Of a stretch of 64,000 nt of DNA, positions 1 through 11,769 are shown piece by piece. Within the stretch, counting starts at the first letter, position 1, and every line of letters begins with the position of its first letter. Under the pieces are notes generated by a model, which saw only the letters and a program-made list of their open reading frames with translations, ran no database searches and had not been told where the DNA came from. A program made the translations under genes and the position numbers. Source of the DNA: Whitmania pigra (lineage: Eukaryota > Annelida > Clitellata > Hirudinida > Haemopidae); NCBI GenBank assembly GCA_021613335.1, contig JAJTWR010000410.1, positions 447,501-511,500 of the forward strand. Reading direction: 5' to 3'.

Positions 1-378
1 GTCTGTGTTAGTTAACTTGAATTTATCATTCATTTTAATTTGTTTTTATCCAGTATCATGAGTGAGTCGTGTTGTGAACACGTTACATTAAGATTCTTGC
101 CTGTGCCAACATTCCCATTTACATATCTGCTTGCCATATTGATTATTAATTAATAATAATAGTAATAATGAATTAACTTTTCTTATGTTATGAGGCACTT
201 TGCCATTCATGAATGATTGCATTTTTTATTGCTGGAGGGGCTTTGCTTTTCAGTCTGTCTTACGATTTTTTTATTTATTTATTTTTATGATTTATTCTGT
301 TTAGCTTCTTTATTGTCCAGTTTATTTGTTATTTAATCAGGCTATCAATAGATTGCAGTTGAATTTTTGTTGATGCAG

Positions 379-903
379 GATGCTCGATGAATTTGCACAT
401 GAAATGGACACAACCGACACCAAGCTTGACGGAGTGATGAAGAAAATGGCCAAAGTATTACACATGTCCAACGGTTGGTTGTTGCTAATCAACAGATCTC
501 ATTATTACATTTTATGTACTCATGCACCACGTTTACATTGTAATTGTGCTTTTTTTATTGTCGATTAATTCAAGTATTCACTCAGTTTTGTTTGCAATTT
601 TTTATTTGCACAATGCTTTAATGGAATCATCTGTGAAAATGAACTGGCCGTTCCTTGTTTTACCTGCATTATTTATTAACTAATTATATGCAAACAAATT
701 ACTTACTTGTGCTTAGTTCACCATGCTTAAATTAAAATAGTGATTGACTTCAAAGGTACCATTGTTTAAAGTTAATGTCACCCATTAAACATGCAATAAT
801 CTATTTTAATCTATTTAAATTTTTAGATCGAAGACAATGGATAGCAATAGGAGTGCTGCTCTTGATCCTGATTATAGTCATCATCCTCTTTATGATACTT
901 TGA
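379..903 (+). CDS. STX6: Syntaxin-6/10-like t-SNARE, C-terminal part (5' end outside window)
   Basis: Two coding exons are visible: 379-473 and 827-903, the second ending in TGA at 901-903. The join is phase 1 (G at 473 plus AT at 827 gives Asp). The first exon encodes the end of the Qc SNARE helix (HEMDTTDTKLDGVMKKMAKV) and the second reads DRRQW followed by about 20 hydrophobic residues, a C-terminal tail anchor, and stop. This matches the end of the syntaxin-6/10 family (…SDRRQW then a membrane span), which acts in trans-Golgi and endosomal fusion. Upstream exons (N-terminal Habc-like domain) must lie left of position 1. The acceptor before 379 (TGATGCAG) and the donor GTTGGT at 474 are clear. 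The choice between syntaxin-6 and -10 is not meaningful outside vertebrates. Confidence 0.9.
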
Positions 904-1021
904 CTTTTGATCGGGTATTGTGAAGCTTCCGATGAGATAGATGTTATTATTAATCTCAATTATTATTATTATTAGTCTCAATTATTAATATTAATTATAA
1001 ACATCAGTGAATTATGAAGTG

Positions 1022-1027
1022 AATAAA
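1022..1027 (+). other. Candidate polyadenylation signal AATAAA for the syntaxin gene
   Basis: An AATAAA hexamer lies about 120 bases after the stop codon at 903, a reasonable distance for a short 3' UTR. Such hexamers are common by chance in AT-rich DNA. Confidence 0.4.
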
Positions 1028-1029
1028 GA

Positions 1030-2413
1030 AAGTGATCAATGATGGTGCTTGAGTTACATTCTACCAATTATATCAATGCAACAAGTAATAACAAGGAATC
1101 AATTTGCTGAAGTGGCTGTTGATTGGACGGGAATCAATTATTTTACTTAGCCTTTCCAGATGAATAATTCTGATTGTTGTGCCATCATGTGTGCTGCAGA
1201 GCTACCGAAAGCCTGCTGTGATGCGCGAGGTTCGCTCATTTTGTGGTAGCTGTAAAAACTAAAAATTAAGTAATAACAACAAAAGGAAAGTCTTACAAAG
1301 TCCCTGTTTTTGGACTCACGGTTTCTAGGTTATGTGAGGTTGTCCGTCGCAGTCACTCAGGTTGAAACTCTCATAGCACCCAAGGGTAAGAAATTTGTCA
1401 CGTGAGTAGAGTTGAAACAATGGGAGTAGGACGCTCTTCGGGCAGTCTTTGAAGTTCGAGAGTCGTATTAATCTTTTTCCTGGGTCTTCACTACACTACG
1501 ATGGAAGGTAATAGCAACCAGAATCGTGTGACTGATCGTATATTCATTCCCTGAGTGGATATTTTGCTTTATTCGCAGTCTTTTTAAGGAGGCGTGCATC
1601 CAAATGGATGCCAAATTAATAGCAATAAGGGGTGTGTCGAGTTATCGGTTTTGCCCCGGGCGTCGAAAGCCAATACTTAATAAATTAAGTACCATACGAA
1701 ACTAATCGTCTTCTCCAACCCATCTCCAATGGGGAGATTTCTTTAACATCGTAAGATGCGTGAATCTGATCACTTCAGTAGTAACTGTAGAACCGATATA
1801 TTACTAACTGAATGATGCACTCTCCAGAGGGACTTCCTCAAATGAATCGTAAGTTAATTCATGAAAAAATTCTACTCTTCAAGATCCAAGAAACCCTTAA
1901 AATAAATCGTGCTTTAACAAGCATCCGTAATATTAGAAATAATAAAAATGTCAACAGTGTAACCAATCGATTACTTTAAGTGCATACCGCAAAACTTGAT
2001 ACGCCGAAAACACGATCTGAGTTGGCAGGACTCACATACATCCGAGATTAAAAACACGCGTCGCAAGAACTGGAAATACGAGACAGCTAATATTAATTTT
2101 GCCTTGGTTTTATGTGAATGATTCAAGAATTTTAAGTGGTAATAAAAGGAATAAAGTTGGCATCAGCGGACGAAGCAAATTTTTCTTCAGCTTTCAGCAC
2201 TCTGATCATAACGATCATTAATTAGTCGCGCAATAAAACAACAGAAGTTGAATTAAGCCTCCAGACTCGAACCGGGCTTGCTGACGAATCCGAATAAATA
2301 AAACAAAGCAACGAGTGAAGGCAGCAAGAGTAAAAACAGATGTAAAATAAATAACGCAGTAATTTCAGCACCAAACAATTTTGATTGACAATTTGTGCAT
2401 CGACTCTTGACTT
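1030..2413. other. Intergenic stretch between syntaxin and the 2.4-5.0 kb gene
   Basis: I see no long reading frame, RNA gene or obvious repeat in this stretch. The two flanking genes converge here (+ and - strands), so it holds both 3' ends. Confidence 0.5.
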
Positions 2414-4957
2414 TTACGTGAAAAAGGAATTGTCGTTGGAGACCGGAGATTGGTGATTAAACGTCTGAAAATGGTTCGATCCATTTTGGTCTCTGTCTGG
2501 AGTGGAAGTAAACAAGCATCTGGAAGGAGATAGTGAATCAATATCGGATTGCAGAAAGTGAGTGGAAAGGACTGGTGAAGTTTCGCGATTGATGGATGCG
2601 TTTGATCTATCCAATAAACACTTGGGCACTCTCTCACAGAGCAGATGGGATCCAATGAAATTACGAAGCAGGTCATCAGAAATGTTCATCCTGTTCATAG
2701 GCTTAAAAACTGTCACGACGTTGTCTCTGCTGTAAACTGTGGCATCCAGGATTTTCTTAACATAATCGTTTAAGCTTGTCTGTCCTATTTGAGTAGGGTC
2801 CCGGTCCAAACTAAATCTGTGTCAAATAAATTTGAAGATTAAAAAGACTGCTTAATTTCATGCTTCAAGCTGTAAGGAAATATAATATCATGGGTCTTGA
2901 GGAACTGCTACAAATAATGTCAACATCATTTGGAATGTTCTGCAAACATTTTCATTGAAAAGACTTGAGTGAGAAGGAGACACAAATTATCGTTATCGTT
3001 CCTAATTGCCTCCGCACTTAATAAGCCATTGAACTAATTAAAAGCTACAATCACATCCATGTACAAAAACAGTATAATTAAATGATAAATAAAATCAATG
3101 CGAAACATCTCACTGCTTGAAGAACTTTTCTCCGACGAGATGGAAATGAGGAGGATAGTTGCGATGTACGTCGTCGTACCTCCACAACACCTCATCTGGA
3201 AAGTCAATGACTTCCGCCCTGTGGTGCCTGTAAACACCTCGACCGAAGTCCAACTCGAGCAGCTGACCTCTGTAACCGTAAGTCATGTGATCGGACGACG
3301 GAGAGGAGAAGAATTGAAACGGTCCGTCATCGAGCATCAAACCGTCCTGGTCGAGAAGATGGTTTTTCCTCAGACCTGGCTTGTCCATTATTTCATAGAC
3401 ATCCCATTTCAATTCTTTCAATCCTGAATAGCCATTAAAAACATAGAGATACATAGAGAGCCCGTAGTGGCAATAAACTCCTTTGCACCCATTTTAAGCC
3501 TACCCAGAATAACGGATACGACTGCTGGACGCAATAAACTTTTGTCGACTCTTCCCTTTAAAGCCCCCAGAAGCAATGAATTTCTGTCCACCAAGGGAAC
3601 CTGTGGTTTTGAATTAAAATGAGAAAAATTATATTTTGTATTCATGCAAATCTGCATCACCTTCATGTCTTTGGTGATGAAAGACACCATTCGGTCTGCA
3701 ATGAAGTTCACGAGGAGTGATATCGAAAGGTCACTGACAAGGAGACCAATCTGGTACTCATACATTCTGCTCAGATCGGCCGCTGCCTCTTGGCACATGG
3801 ATTTGAATATCGACGACGCAAATTTCAAAACGTTTTCATCGCTCGGATCTTCCTTTATGGTTGGAATTTTTTTAAACAAAGAAGGAGGAACAAACAAGGC
3901 ACACGTGCCATCTCGAATGGCTTCGAGGGGATCAAATGTTTCGTACAATTTATCTTCAACGTATCTTTTTAATGTCAACAGCGTGTGGGCCTTAAGACTG
4001 CCTTCACCACTTGGTGGAAATAGTGCAAGTGGAATGAGAGATATTTGAAAAGGCAACGAAAACTTTGTAAGCTTTGTCCAAATTTCTCCGACAAGACTAT
4101 TTTCAAAAAGTTGTATTCTTTCTTGTAAAACTTCAGCTGATGCAAAGTCCACCTTTGTGGCTGGAACTTCAAATGAAAATGAAGTATAAAATATTTAATT
4201 AATAATTAATAATATGTTTTTGCTTATTTGATTAATCTAACAAACTAAATATCATGTGTGAAAATATCATCCTTTACTTGTAAAAAAAAATGAATATAAA
4301 ATGAACAGTGGACGGATTTGCAAAATGTCATCAAGGAAATCCAGGTATTCTAGCACACCTGGAAATCGATAACTAAGCCATCACAACGCTAACAAGCGTG
4401 TAGTGAGATACTCTAAGACCGATGCAACATTCAATGGCGGTTCATTAGGTAGTGACAAAATTACCTTTATGTCCGTTCGAAGTCCGGTCCGGGAGACTGA
4501 GACGAGAATGTCTGCCATCCCTCAATGAGTTCGTGTTCTCGTTCGACGAAATAGAGGCCGCCGAATACCGCAATGCTTTAGATTTTCCGAAGTTTCTAGG
4601 AAGAGAATTTGATCTAGGAATCGGTCGAAGTAAATTTTCATCGTCGTGCTGAAGTGTACTGGAGTCGATTTTCTGCGAACTTTTCTTGTAAATCCGAATA
4701 TTTGACGACCTGTCGCTAGGAATGAGTTTCTTCGACCCAAACTCATTCAAATTTGTATAGGATCTAAAGATCTTTACTTCTAACTTAGTGACACTTTTGT
4801 TTTGCGATACATTATTTTCATTTACATTACTTGGTTCGCGGGAGTTAAAAAAATTGTCAACGCTTTTAGAGTTCAAAGACTTCTTGTTCTTCTTATAGAG
4901 CCGTTTGGCATTTACGTCGTATCGATCAATTTCCTTATGCGAGCCTCTATTTCCCAT
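2414..4957 (-). CDS. Unrecognised 585-aa protein, five coding exons
   Basis: On the minus strand the exons are 4957-4465, 4166-3661, 3600-3489, 3423-3180 and 2816-2414. All joins keep phase, and two introns are only 60 and 65 nt. The ATG at 4957 begins MGNRGSHKE; glycine at position 2 makes N-myristoylation possible. Residues 1-165 are Ser/Asn/Lys-rich and probably disordered. A conserved-looking middle follows (about 165-450), with a segment LPFQISLIPLALFPPSG. The C-terminal 130 residues are again Ser/Pro/Asn-rich. I do not recognise the family. The segment around EIWTKLTKFSLPFQ followed by P-rich and helical sequence loosely recalls the HbrB region of PRR5/Protor, an mTORC2 subunit, but this is weak. 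The 363-nt last intron is inferred from phase alone; without it the frame stops at 3110. Confidence 0.6.
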
Positions 4958-7424
4958 CGTGAAAGCATAAAAATTGTATTGACCAATCCATAAACCCGAT
5001 ACACGAATCCTCCAAACTTATCTATTCACGTCGGAATACGCGCCTGTCGCTGTGTGAGACAAAGCACTCCACTACAACAACAACACTGTCGCGCGCACAC
5101 CGACCATTTCAAGAATGTTTGCGCTCAGAGGTGTACAGAGCTAGTGCCCAGCACACTCGGATCAAGTGTAATATGTTTTTGTAATTAGTTACTTTGTAAG
5201 GGGACCCCAGAATTCTGAGACATAAACAAGAACGCCTTCCTAATGTGTTAATTAGTTCAGACTACTTAGTAGTCGTAATTTGGAATGAATATTTCTCTAA
5301 AAATACGCTCAGATTCGATATTTATCAATTGGACGAAATATCGGTTCTCCTCCTAACCAGGTGAACTACACCTGTAATGTGCCGTATTATGTCGTCGTGC
5401 AGTTGATATTTTTCGAATCGAAAAATCGTTAAATTGTTTAGACTTTTATCAAATCATCCTTACCATTATTCACAGTGGTTAAGAAGACCGGGATCTGCGT
5501 TAATAAATACTCCTTAATTTTAAATCGTATTTATATTTAAATATATGCGCCGATGTTTCTAAAAAATATTCGGTGGCATGAGATTGGACTAGTTTTTCCT
5601 CATGTAGTACCTGCTGTACACATTATAAATTCCACACTTTCACTTGAATCTACTGATACTTCATTATGGGCTTTTTAAGCAAACCTTAAAAATATTCAAA
5701 AAGTGCAAATCTTCTTAAATGGAAATTTTGCTCGAGAATGAATTATCTGGATTATTCTAAAAATCCAATCGAGAAGTGAAATGTGTGTGGGTCGATGCAG
5801 GGCGGGTGTGTGTGAAAGTGTGCAAACATTACAAAGCTAACATGAAAACGTGATACGAAATTGATTACGCATTCACACGGTACTTCAGAAATTATTTTCT
5901 TTTAGCGCATCGAATCGAGATTCGTGCCATTTTTAAAAGGCGCTGGATGCGTCTTAATGATATTTCCTTCTCAGAACTTATGAGCTCCAACACATCGACA
6001 CGAGTGAATGCAATCCGACCTTCATTTGACCTTTTGGTCCTCTTTTAGGAAAAGAATTTCTAATTAAAGTTACCCGTTGAATGCACTGAATACTTGATTT
6101 GTTTATTCATAAGTTGCGACCTTTTCTCAAAACAAGTCAACTGAGGTCAACTTCAAGAAGAATAACATTTAATTTACATTCGATATATTTTAAGATAAAT
6201 TTACATAATTTGATATTATTTATCAACATGTCCTTCTTTATCTCAAATTTGAATTTCAACTTGAAGTTCACGAAAACATCTGCTTTCTTGCGAAGCCATT
6301 GTCAAGAGTTGACTGAAAGATGTTTCTTTTGTTGCTTAGATTTTTTTAAAAGTATTAATATTAGAAATCTTGACTTGTAAGTTCTATTTTAAAGTGTTAG
6401 TTCTATCATAGATATAATAGATACACAATACAACACAAGTATACGACAGATGCCAATAGCCGCAATAGATTTAGCTGAAATGATTTATTGGCAATTCAAC
6501 GACACACTGTTAATTTAAAATTTTTAGCAAAGCATTTTAACCTTCAACGATAAATCAGAGCTAAGTTAGTATTGCAGGTGTTTTAGTTTACAACCTAGTG
6601 AACTGACTCAGGAGAATAATATCCTGAGTATCTTTTATCAATCGCAGGTGTATTACAGGTCCGCCGAAAGAAAAAAATTGTCGAGACTTTTTCTGGGACC
6701 CTTTCCATCACTAGCGATATATGTATGTATGTATGTATGTATATGCTCAAACTTAATAAAAGATAAAGAAAAAATAAATTTTTTTTTTAAATGTTCATCT
6801 CAGCTCTCTAAAATTATTATACCCCCTCAACATAAAAAACTCTGAACTTGGAAAAATTAGGCGGGCCTCCCTGGAAAAGGTTGAGGTGGAATTTCCCTTT
6901 CAGCATCAAAGTAACAATAACAATTTCATGCGTAATTGTCCATTTCAATTGTGAGCTCTAATGTTCATGGGTCCCGGCGCACCGGCTGCACCCCCTCACG
7001 TTGGGCCTGGTGGAGGCTCCTGATATTTCAATATTACGCCTGCTTTGGACTTATTCTATTTTCTCCGTAATTGCCCATTGTTAGGCAATTAGTTTCAAGA
7101 AATTGTCCTTAATTCACGTTTTGAAACAAAAGTGAAATGAGGCGGTTAGTTGCACCAGCTTTAACATCTTGTTCGAGCCGCAGTTCCAGAAATGAAACTT
7201 CTTGCTTAAGAAAAGGACTAAAAGTTTGTTTGACTGTTGTAATTACGAAGGTCTCTGTTACTCCGACAGCCAATCCCAAATCGGCGACAAATACTTACTA
7301 GGGGGTTGCATGTGTGACACCAAAATCTTAATTTTTATGTTAACATAACGTAAGATGATGCTAAAATCTCTTTTTTATATTCGACAGATTGGTCTAACTT
7401 ATGTTTTATGGTAAAAGTCTTAAG
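4958..7424. other. Gene-poor stretch upstream of the 585-aa gene
   Basis: The left edge (4958-5160) holds the presumed promoter and 5' UTR of the minus-strand gene. The rest is AT-rich, with short frames that lack conserved content or splice support. I identify nothing beyond a short tetranucleotide repeat at 6719-6742. Confidence 0.45.
6719..6742. repeat. ATGT tetranucleotide microsatellite
   Basis: About six tandem ATGT units are read directly in the sequence. Confidence 0.85.
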
Positions 7425-7546
7425 GGGTGACCAACCCTAGCGATAAGGAACGTCATTCAGCCTTCGCTCCATTTGAGGAGATGACATTTTTGCGTCTAAA
7501 GTCAGGGATGCCGTTGCCCTCCCTCCTTCCAAATTACGTCCATGCC
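7425..7546. mobile_element. Partial hAT-type miniature element (family B), right end
   Basis: This segment contains the same internal phrases as the complete element at 25105-25296 (GAGGAGATGACATTTT-like core, then a CCCTCCCT-rich tract) and ends in CCAAATTACGTCC, the terminal inverted repeat of that family. The left end is missing or diverged. Confidence 0.55.
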
Positions 7547-8101
7547 GTTGACAACAAATTATAACTTTTTCATTAATTTTCATATTTAGTGTTGTTGCTA
7601 GAAATTTTACATTTTCTTTGAAATAAATTTGTTTTTTTTGTATGTATTTTCGCAAATTACAGCCTCTAAGATGTTATCACTTCACTACGCTAATAAAGTT
7701 TGGCTGTTGGAACAACCACTTTTAATTTGAAATAAATAGTTAAATGCTAGTTCATGTTTAATTCGTTCATTTAGATTTTTTGAGCTTCACAACACTTTAT
7801 AATTTACGTTAATGTCATACCTATTGTGAAGCGGGAACAACACTATAATGACGGTAGTAATTTTCAATGCGCAAGAAATAAGCATTTTAATGCAGCTAAT
7901 GTGGCGGAATAATAGTTCCAATTACTGTCGGTTGAATTGAATCGAATTTGCAAATGCACTTTGTTCAATTGCCATGCAAGCGTAACTAAATCCATCACGT
8001 TTAATTTATTTTAAGTGGAAACATGCACATATCACTCATCGGTGACTCATTCATTGAAAATTACAGGCACATGATACAACCAAGCTGACAAAACTGTTTT
8101 C
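7547..8101. other. Intergenic, no recognisable feature
   Basis: AT-rich sequence without long frames or repeats that I can match elsewhere in the window. Confidence 0.4.
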
Positions 8102-8290
8102 CAGGGATGTCATTTGGGAGGGAGTCGAGAGGGAAAACTTAAATTGGAGCTTGTTTAGGGACGTAATTTGGGGTTGAGCAGGAGAAATGACCTCCCTGAC
8201 TTTAGAGCTAGACACAAACAAAGTTATCTCCTCAAGTTATGAGTGGGTTTTGCTCCTCTCCCAAGGAAAAAGCTCAAAACCATGTCCCTG
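8102..8290. mobile_element. hAT-type miniature element (family B), diverged or nested copy
   Basis: The segment starts CAGGGATGTCATTTGG and ends ATGTCCCTG, a diverged form of the family B terminal inverted repeat (CAGGGACGTAATTTGG). A second internal GGGACGTAATTTGGGG at about 8158 suggests one copy inserted into another. No clear target duplication is visible. Confidence 0.55.
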
Positions 8291-8711
8291 GTTTACTGGC
8301 AGTGTGCAGATGGAAGCTTTATGAGCAGGAAGTTTTTGTTCAGGTACTCACTTAATCTCAGTTATTAACTCAAATCACGAGGCATTCAAAAGATAGGCTA
8401 ATTGTAATAAACCAATCTGAGCTGATCACGGATTAATTATTTGGTTTGTAATTTTAGCTGGAAAATAATTAAATTCAAACTTTGAGTTTATGTTTTAAGT
8501 TGTTTAAACTGTTTTTTGCTTAAGATAGGCATTGCATATGTATTTCACACTTAGCGCTTTTTTCAGTAACCTTTGATTGTATCAATAATTGAAATTGTAT
8601 CAATAGTTCAAGGTTTATTTCAAAAAATGCATTTTGAACTTTTTACCTAGATATTTTATGATATAAAAAAGTCAAACAAATAGAAACTTCTAAGTTAAAT
8701 TTTACCATATA

Positions 8712-9205
8712 CAGTGCGTTTCATAAACTTGGCCCAGTTTCAAGAATCATGCAATTTACATTTATAAATTACTGCTGATTTTGACCCAAACATCCTTTAT
8801 ATCATTCACAAAGTCATATTTAATTAATATGCTATAAAATTTCGCAGTAAAAGCTGAATATTGTTGGGATTTCATCGATAAATGCCTTTGATGTTGTTTT
8901 CGAGGTTTTCGCGGCTGAGCATGAGGTCTCTTCCTGCCCATTAAATAATTTTTGCTATAGGAATCACAAAAGCTGATTATTAAAATATTTATTAGAATAA
9001 GGCTCTATATAAATGGTCCAAGTTCCAAAACTCACTTATGTAATATAAGTACCGTTAGTTTACGTTATTATAGATGAGTTCTTGAAAGAGTCGTAATGAT
9101 ATCGAACAAGAACAAATAAAGGCCTTCAAAGGCTTGAATTTGTCAAATTCTGAGATTTCTAGGAAGGTTAATCTATCTAGAAAGATTGTAAGACACTAGA
9201 GGCAC
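8712..9205 (+). mobile_element. Tc1/mariner-like element relic with transposase N-terminus
   Basis: The left end reads ACAGTGCGTTTCATAAACTTGG after a TA dinucleotide, typical of Tc1/mariner inverted repeats. From 9074 a broken frame (an early TGA, then open from about 9086 to 9199) encodes a helix-turn-helix resembling Tc1-type DNA-binding domains: EQIKAFKGLNLSNSEISRKV then NLSRKIVRH and stop. The catalytic domain is absent. It is a dead fragment, apparently cut off by the hAT remnant that follows. Confidence 0.55.
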
Positions 9206-9359
9206 CCGCGCAGAACATGTGCAAATTTAGAACTGATCAAAATATTCTTTTATTATAATAAAACATGTCTGTAGTTCTCATAACATAATTTTATTACTTA
9301 AACCTTAATCATCCCTGTCAAAATTTCAGTGAAAACGCAGTTTTTAATGCATTGATTTT

Positions 9360-9455
9360 CTGAGGCAATGGCTGATCGTACTCTAGCCAGAGTCTGGAGG
9401 GGGACGCCAATTTTATAGTTTGTCCCCGGCGAAAAATTCCCTAGCTACGCCACTG
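9360..9455. mobile_element. Right terminus of a hAT family A element
   Basis: The sequence ends with GTTTGTCCCCGGCGAAAAAT, CCCTAGCTACGCCACTG, nearly the same as the right end of the complete hAT element at 28037-30010. The left end is not recognisable, so this is a truncated copy. Confidence 0.6.
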
Positions 9456-9921
9456 GTATGAGGTTATCTCCTAGACGGGAATTACATTCCTAGTCGGGGC
9501 CGGGGTACAAAATACATGTTTAGATATGAAACTTTCTAACATATTAACAGTGTAATTTTATGCTTTTTTCAATTTCTTAAAACTATTTACAATATGAATA
9601 TTTGACTGTAATTCCATCATTTCATAACTCATTTGCACTTATAAAACTTGTGTTTGATATTCCTTCATTAGATATCTTTGGTTGTCAACTTTAATCAAAG
9701 TCTTAAGAAAACTTCAGTCTTATTGAGTCGTTTGACATTAAGATAGAAGGAAAAAGGTCACCTCTTAAAGTCGTACGTAAAGAGTTTGCTAAACTTGGAA
9801 AAAGCTAAAACGACATCTCTGTATCTGAGAAGGCAGAGGTAGGTGTCCCGGATGACCCTTTCCTACTGGAAGGTGTGTCATAACGAGCTGCTAGGCATGG
9901 CAAACCTGGAGTAGAGTGATG

Positions 9922-9985
9922 GATGGATGGATGAACCAGTCGCCAGCCCACGTGATATAATAATAATAATAATAATAATAATAAC
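9922..9985. repeat. GATG and ATA/ATAAT simple repeats
   Basis: GATGGATGGATG at about 9922 is followed at 9957-9985 by a run of ATA trinucleotides. Confidence 0.75.
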
Positions 9986-10237
9986 CATCATCTTATTACT
10001 CATCATCATATTATCTTGTTATATATTGTTAATAGACACTTAACTTGCATTATCCACAAAAATGACTAAACAATCCATAAACATTTGATTTGCAAGGGAA
10101 ATCTATTTATTACATTTAATTATCGTAATTTGTTATTGTGCTTGAAATTAATCAGGTTGTTGTTATTTTATTTGTATATTTCACCAGCTTCAATCACTTT
10201 ATCAATATACAGTAAATTTGTACAGCAATATTCTTAA

Positions 10238-10540
10238 TACAGCGGAACCCATTTATCTCGACCTCGGTTATTAAATTCCCTCTTTGTCTTATCACTTTCT
10301 CACCGGTTATGTCGAACCTTTTATGTCGCCTAATCCTCATATCACAAAATTAGCAAAAAAAAAGGCCAAATTCGTACCTTTACATCAGTTATCTCGATTC
10401 TCGTGACTAATCGCCGATTTTGAAGTGGAAACGCCAAATTCCCATACAGATGACATATGATATTTATTCTGACTTCGTGGATTTAGCGACGGATGGTCAT
10501 CAAAACTATCTGACGTAAAGTCGACACGAGCAATCAAATA
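10238..10540. mobile_element. Possible pogo/Tigger-like terminal repeat and flank
   Basis: After a TA the sequence reads CAGCGGAACCCATTTATCTC and continues with repeated TTATCTCGA / TTATGTCGA phrases, a pattern common at the ends of pogo/Tigger-type DNA transposons. No transposase and no matching right end are seen. Confidence 0.35.
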
Positions 10541-10671
10541 GGATTTTATTCTTAAAATAAGCAAATAACTGTGTTAAATGTTCATTAAAAATAGCGTATT
10601 TCAATCGAATAATTCACTTCGCAAAATAACATTCAATACAAACACCACATACTCATAAAATTATATTCACA

Positions 10672-10790
<119 letters not shown>

Positions 10791-10799
10791 ATATTCACA

Positions 10800-11165
10800 A
10801 ACTCGTGTCCTCCTTGAGAATAAAATTAAACAACCGAATCTTGTCCGCCAATTAGAAAAGAAGCTGACCAAGAAAGGCTACATCACCAAAATTGAGTCTC
10901 GAATTAATGTTGAAGGGAATCTCAGAATTCCATACCTGGTGGCATGGGAGAGGGATCAGTCAGTAGTCTGCGATGTCACCATAGTTTCAGATACAGCCCC
11001 ATTGGACGAAGAATACGTCAACAAAGGCCAAAAATATGACGACAGCGACATTCATATTTGGATGACAAACAACCGTCCAAGTGGGTTTCCCTCTCCGCAG
11101 GTTCTCGTGACTGCATTCGTAATCTCCTCTCGATACTCTCCCTACTCCTCTTCTCAAGAAATTCG
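10800..11165 (+). mobile_element. R2-like non-LTR retrotransposon fragment: C-terminal endonuclease region
   Basis: The plus-strand frame reads a conserved retroelement endonuclease-like region: YLVAWERDQSVVCDVTIVSD, then LDEEYVNKGQKYDD, with the Asp/Thr-rich DVT core seen at the C-terminus of R2-type ORFs. It lacks the rest of the ORF and is preceded by the CA repeat. Its direction is opposite to the related fragment that follows. Confidence 0.6.
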
Positions 11166-11173
11166 CTTTAATT

Positions 11174-11760
11174 CTATCCCCAACTTGTCATACACTGACC
11201 ATATCGCTCGAGGTAAGAGATCTTTGCATCACGTCTTCTCATGTTAGTCCACTTATCCTGCTGTGATTGCTGAACCGCCATCGTGACTCTGTCTTGTACC
11301 ACTTTTCGCCTCCTTTCCTGGTTAATCGCCTGGAACCAGTTTTGCAAGTGGTTCCATCCAACTGCATGGGTAGGACCTCTCACCACCAGCTCGGTTCCTG
11401 ATTCGTCGATCTCATTCTGCGTTCATAATTTCCTTCCAGATTTGAGCAGTGGCTTGTCCTGCTGTCCGCGAAGTTGTTGAGTATCCACTGCGTTCTTATT
11501 TTTGAGAGTTTATACTCTTCCACGATGAACCTTAGTGGCAGTCACAGGCTCGTACTCCTGCTGCAGAGGGCAACCGATGACAGCACTGGAGGTAGGCCAA
11601 GCAATTTACTGGTGTTTCTGTTAACTTTCCTCCCCAGTTTCTCGACCACTGTCAAACCACTCTCATAGATGGTTAACTGCTATAGCATCCTTATTGCAAG
11701 GAACACGAACTGGAGCAACCACACTTTGAAACGCTGTTGCACTCATGATTGAAAACATCA
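11174..11760 (-). mobile_element. R2-like retrotransposon fragment: region after the RT, inverted
   Basis: Reading the minus strand from about 11690 gives KLGRKVNRNTSKLLGLPPVL, then VEEYKLSKIR, and further on ERRRKVVQDRVTMAVQQSQQ. These resemble the segment between RT and endonuclease in R2-type polyproteins (a WLGLP-like motif, a VEEFK motif, an AVQQSQQ motif). A stop and frame changes show it is dead. In an intact element it would directly precede the endonuclease piece now found in reverse orientation at 10800-11165. Confidence 0.55.
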
Positions 11761-11769
11761 TAGTTTAGC

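Noticed and set aside
6099..6845. Two plus-strand frames as a small gene
   Set aside because: Composition is AT-driven, no conserved motif or splice structure is visible, and one crosses an ATGT microsatellite.
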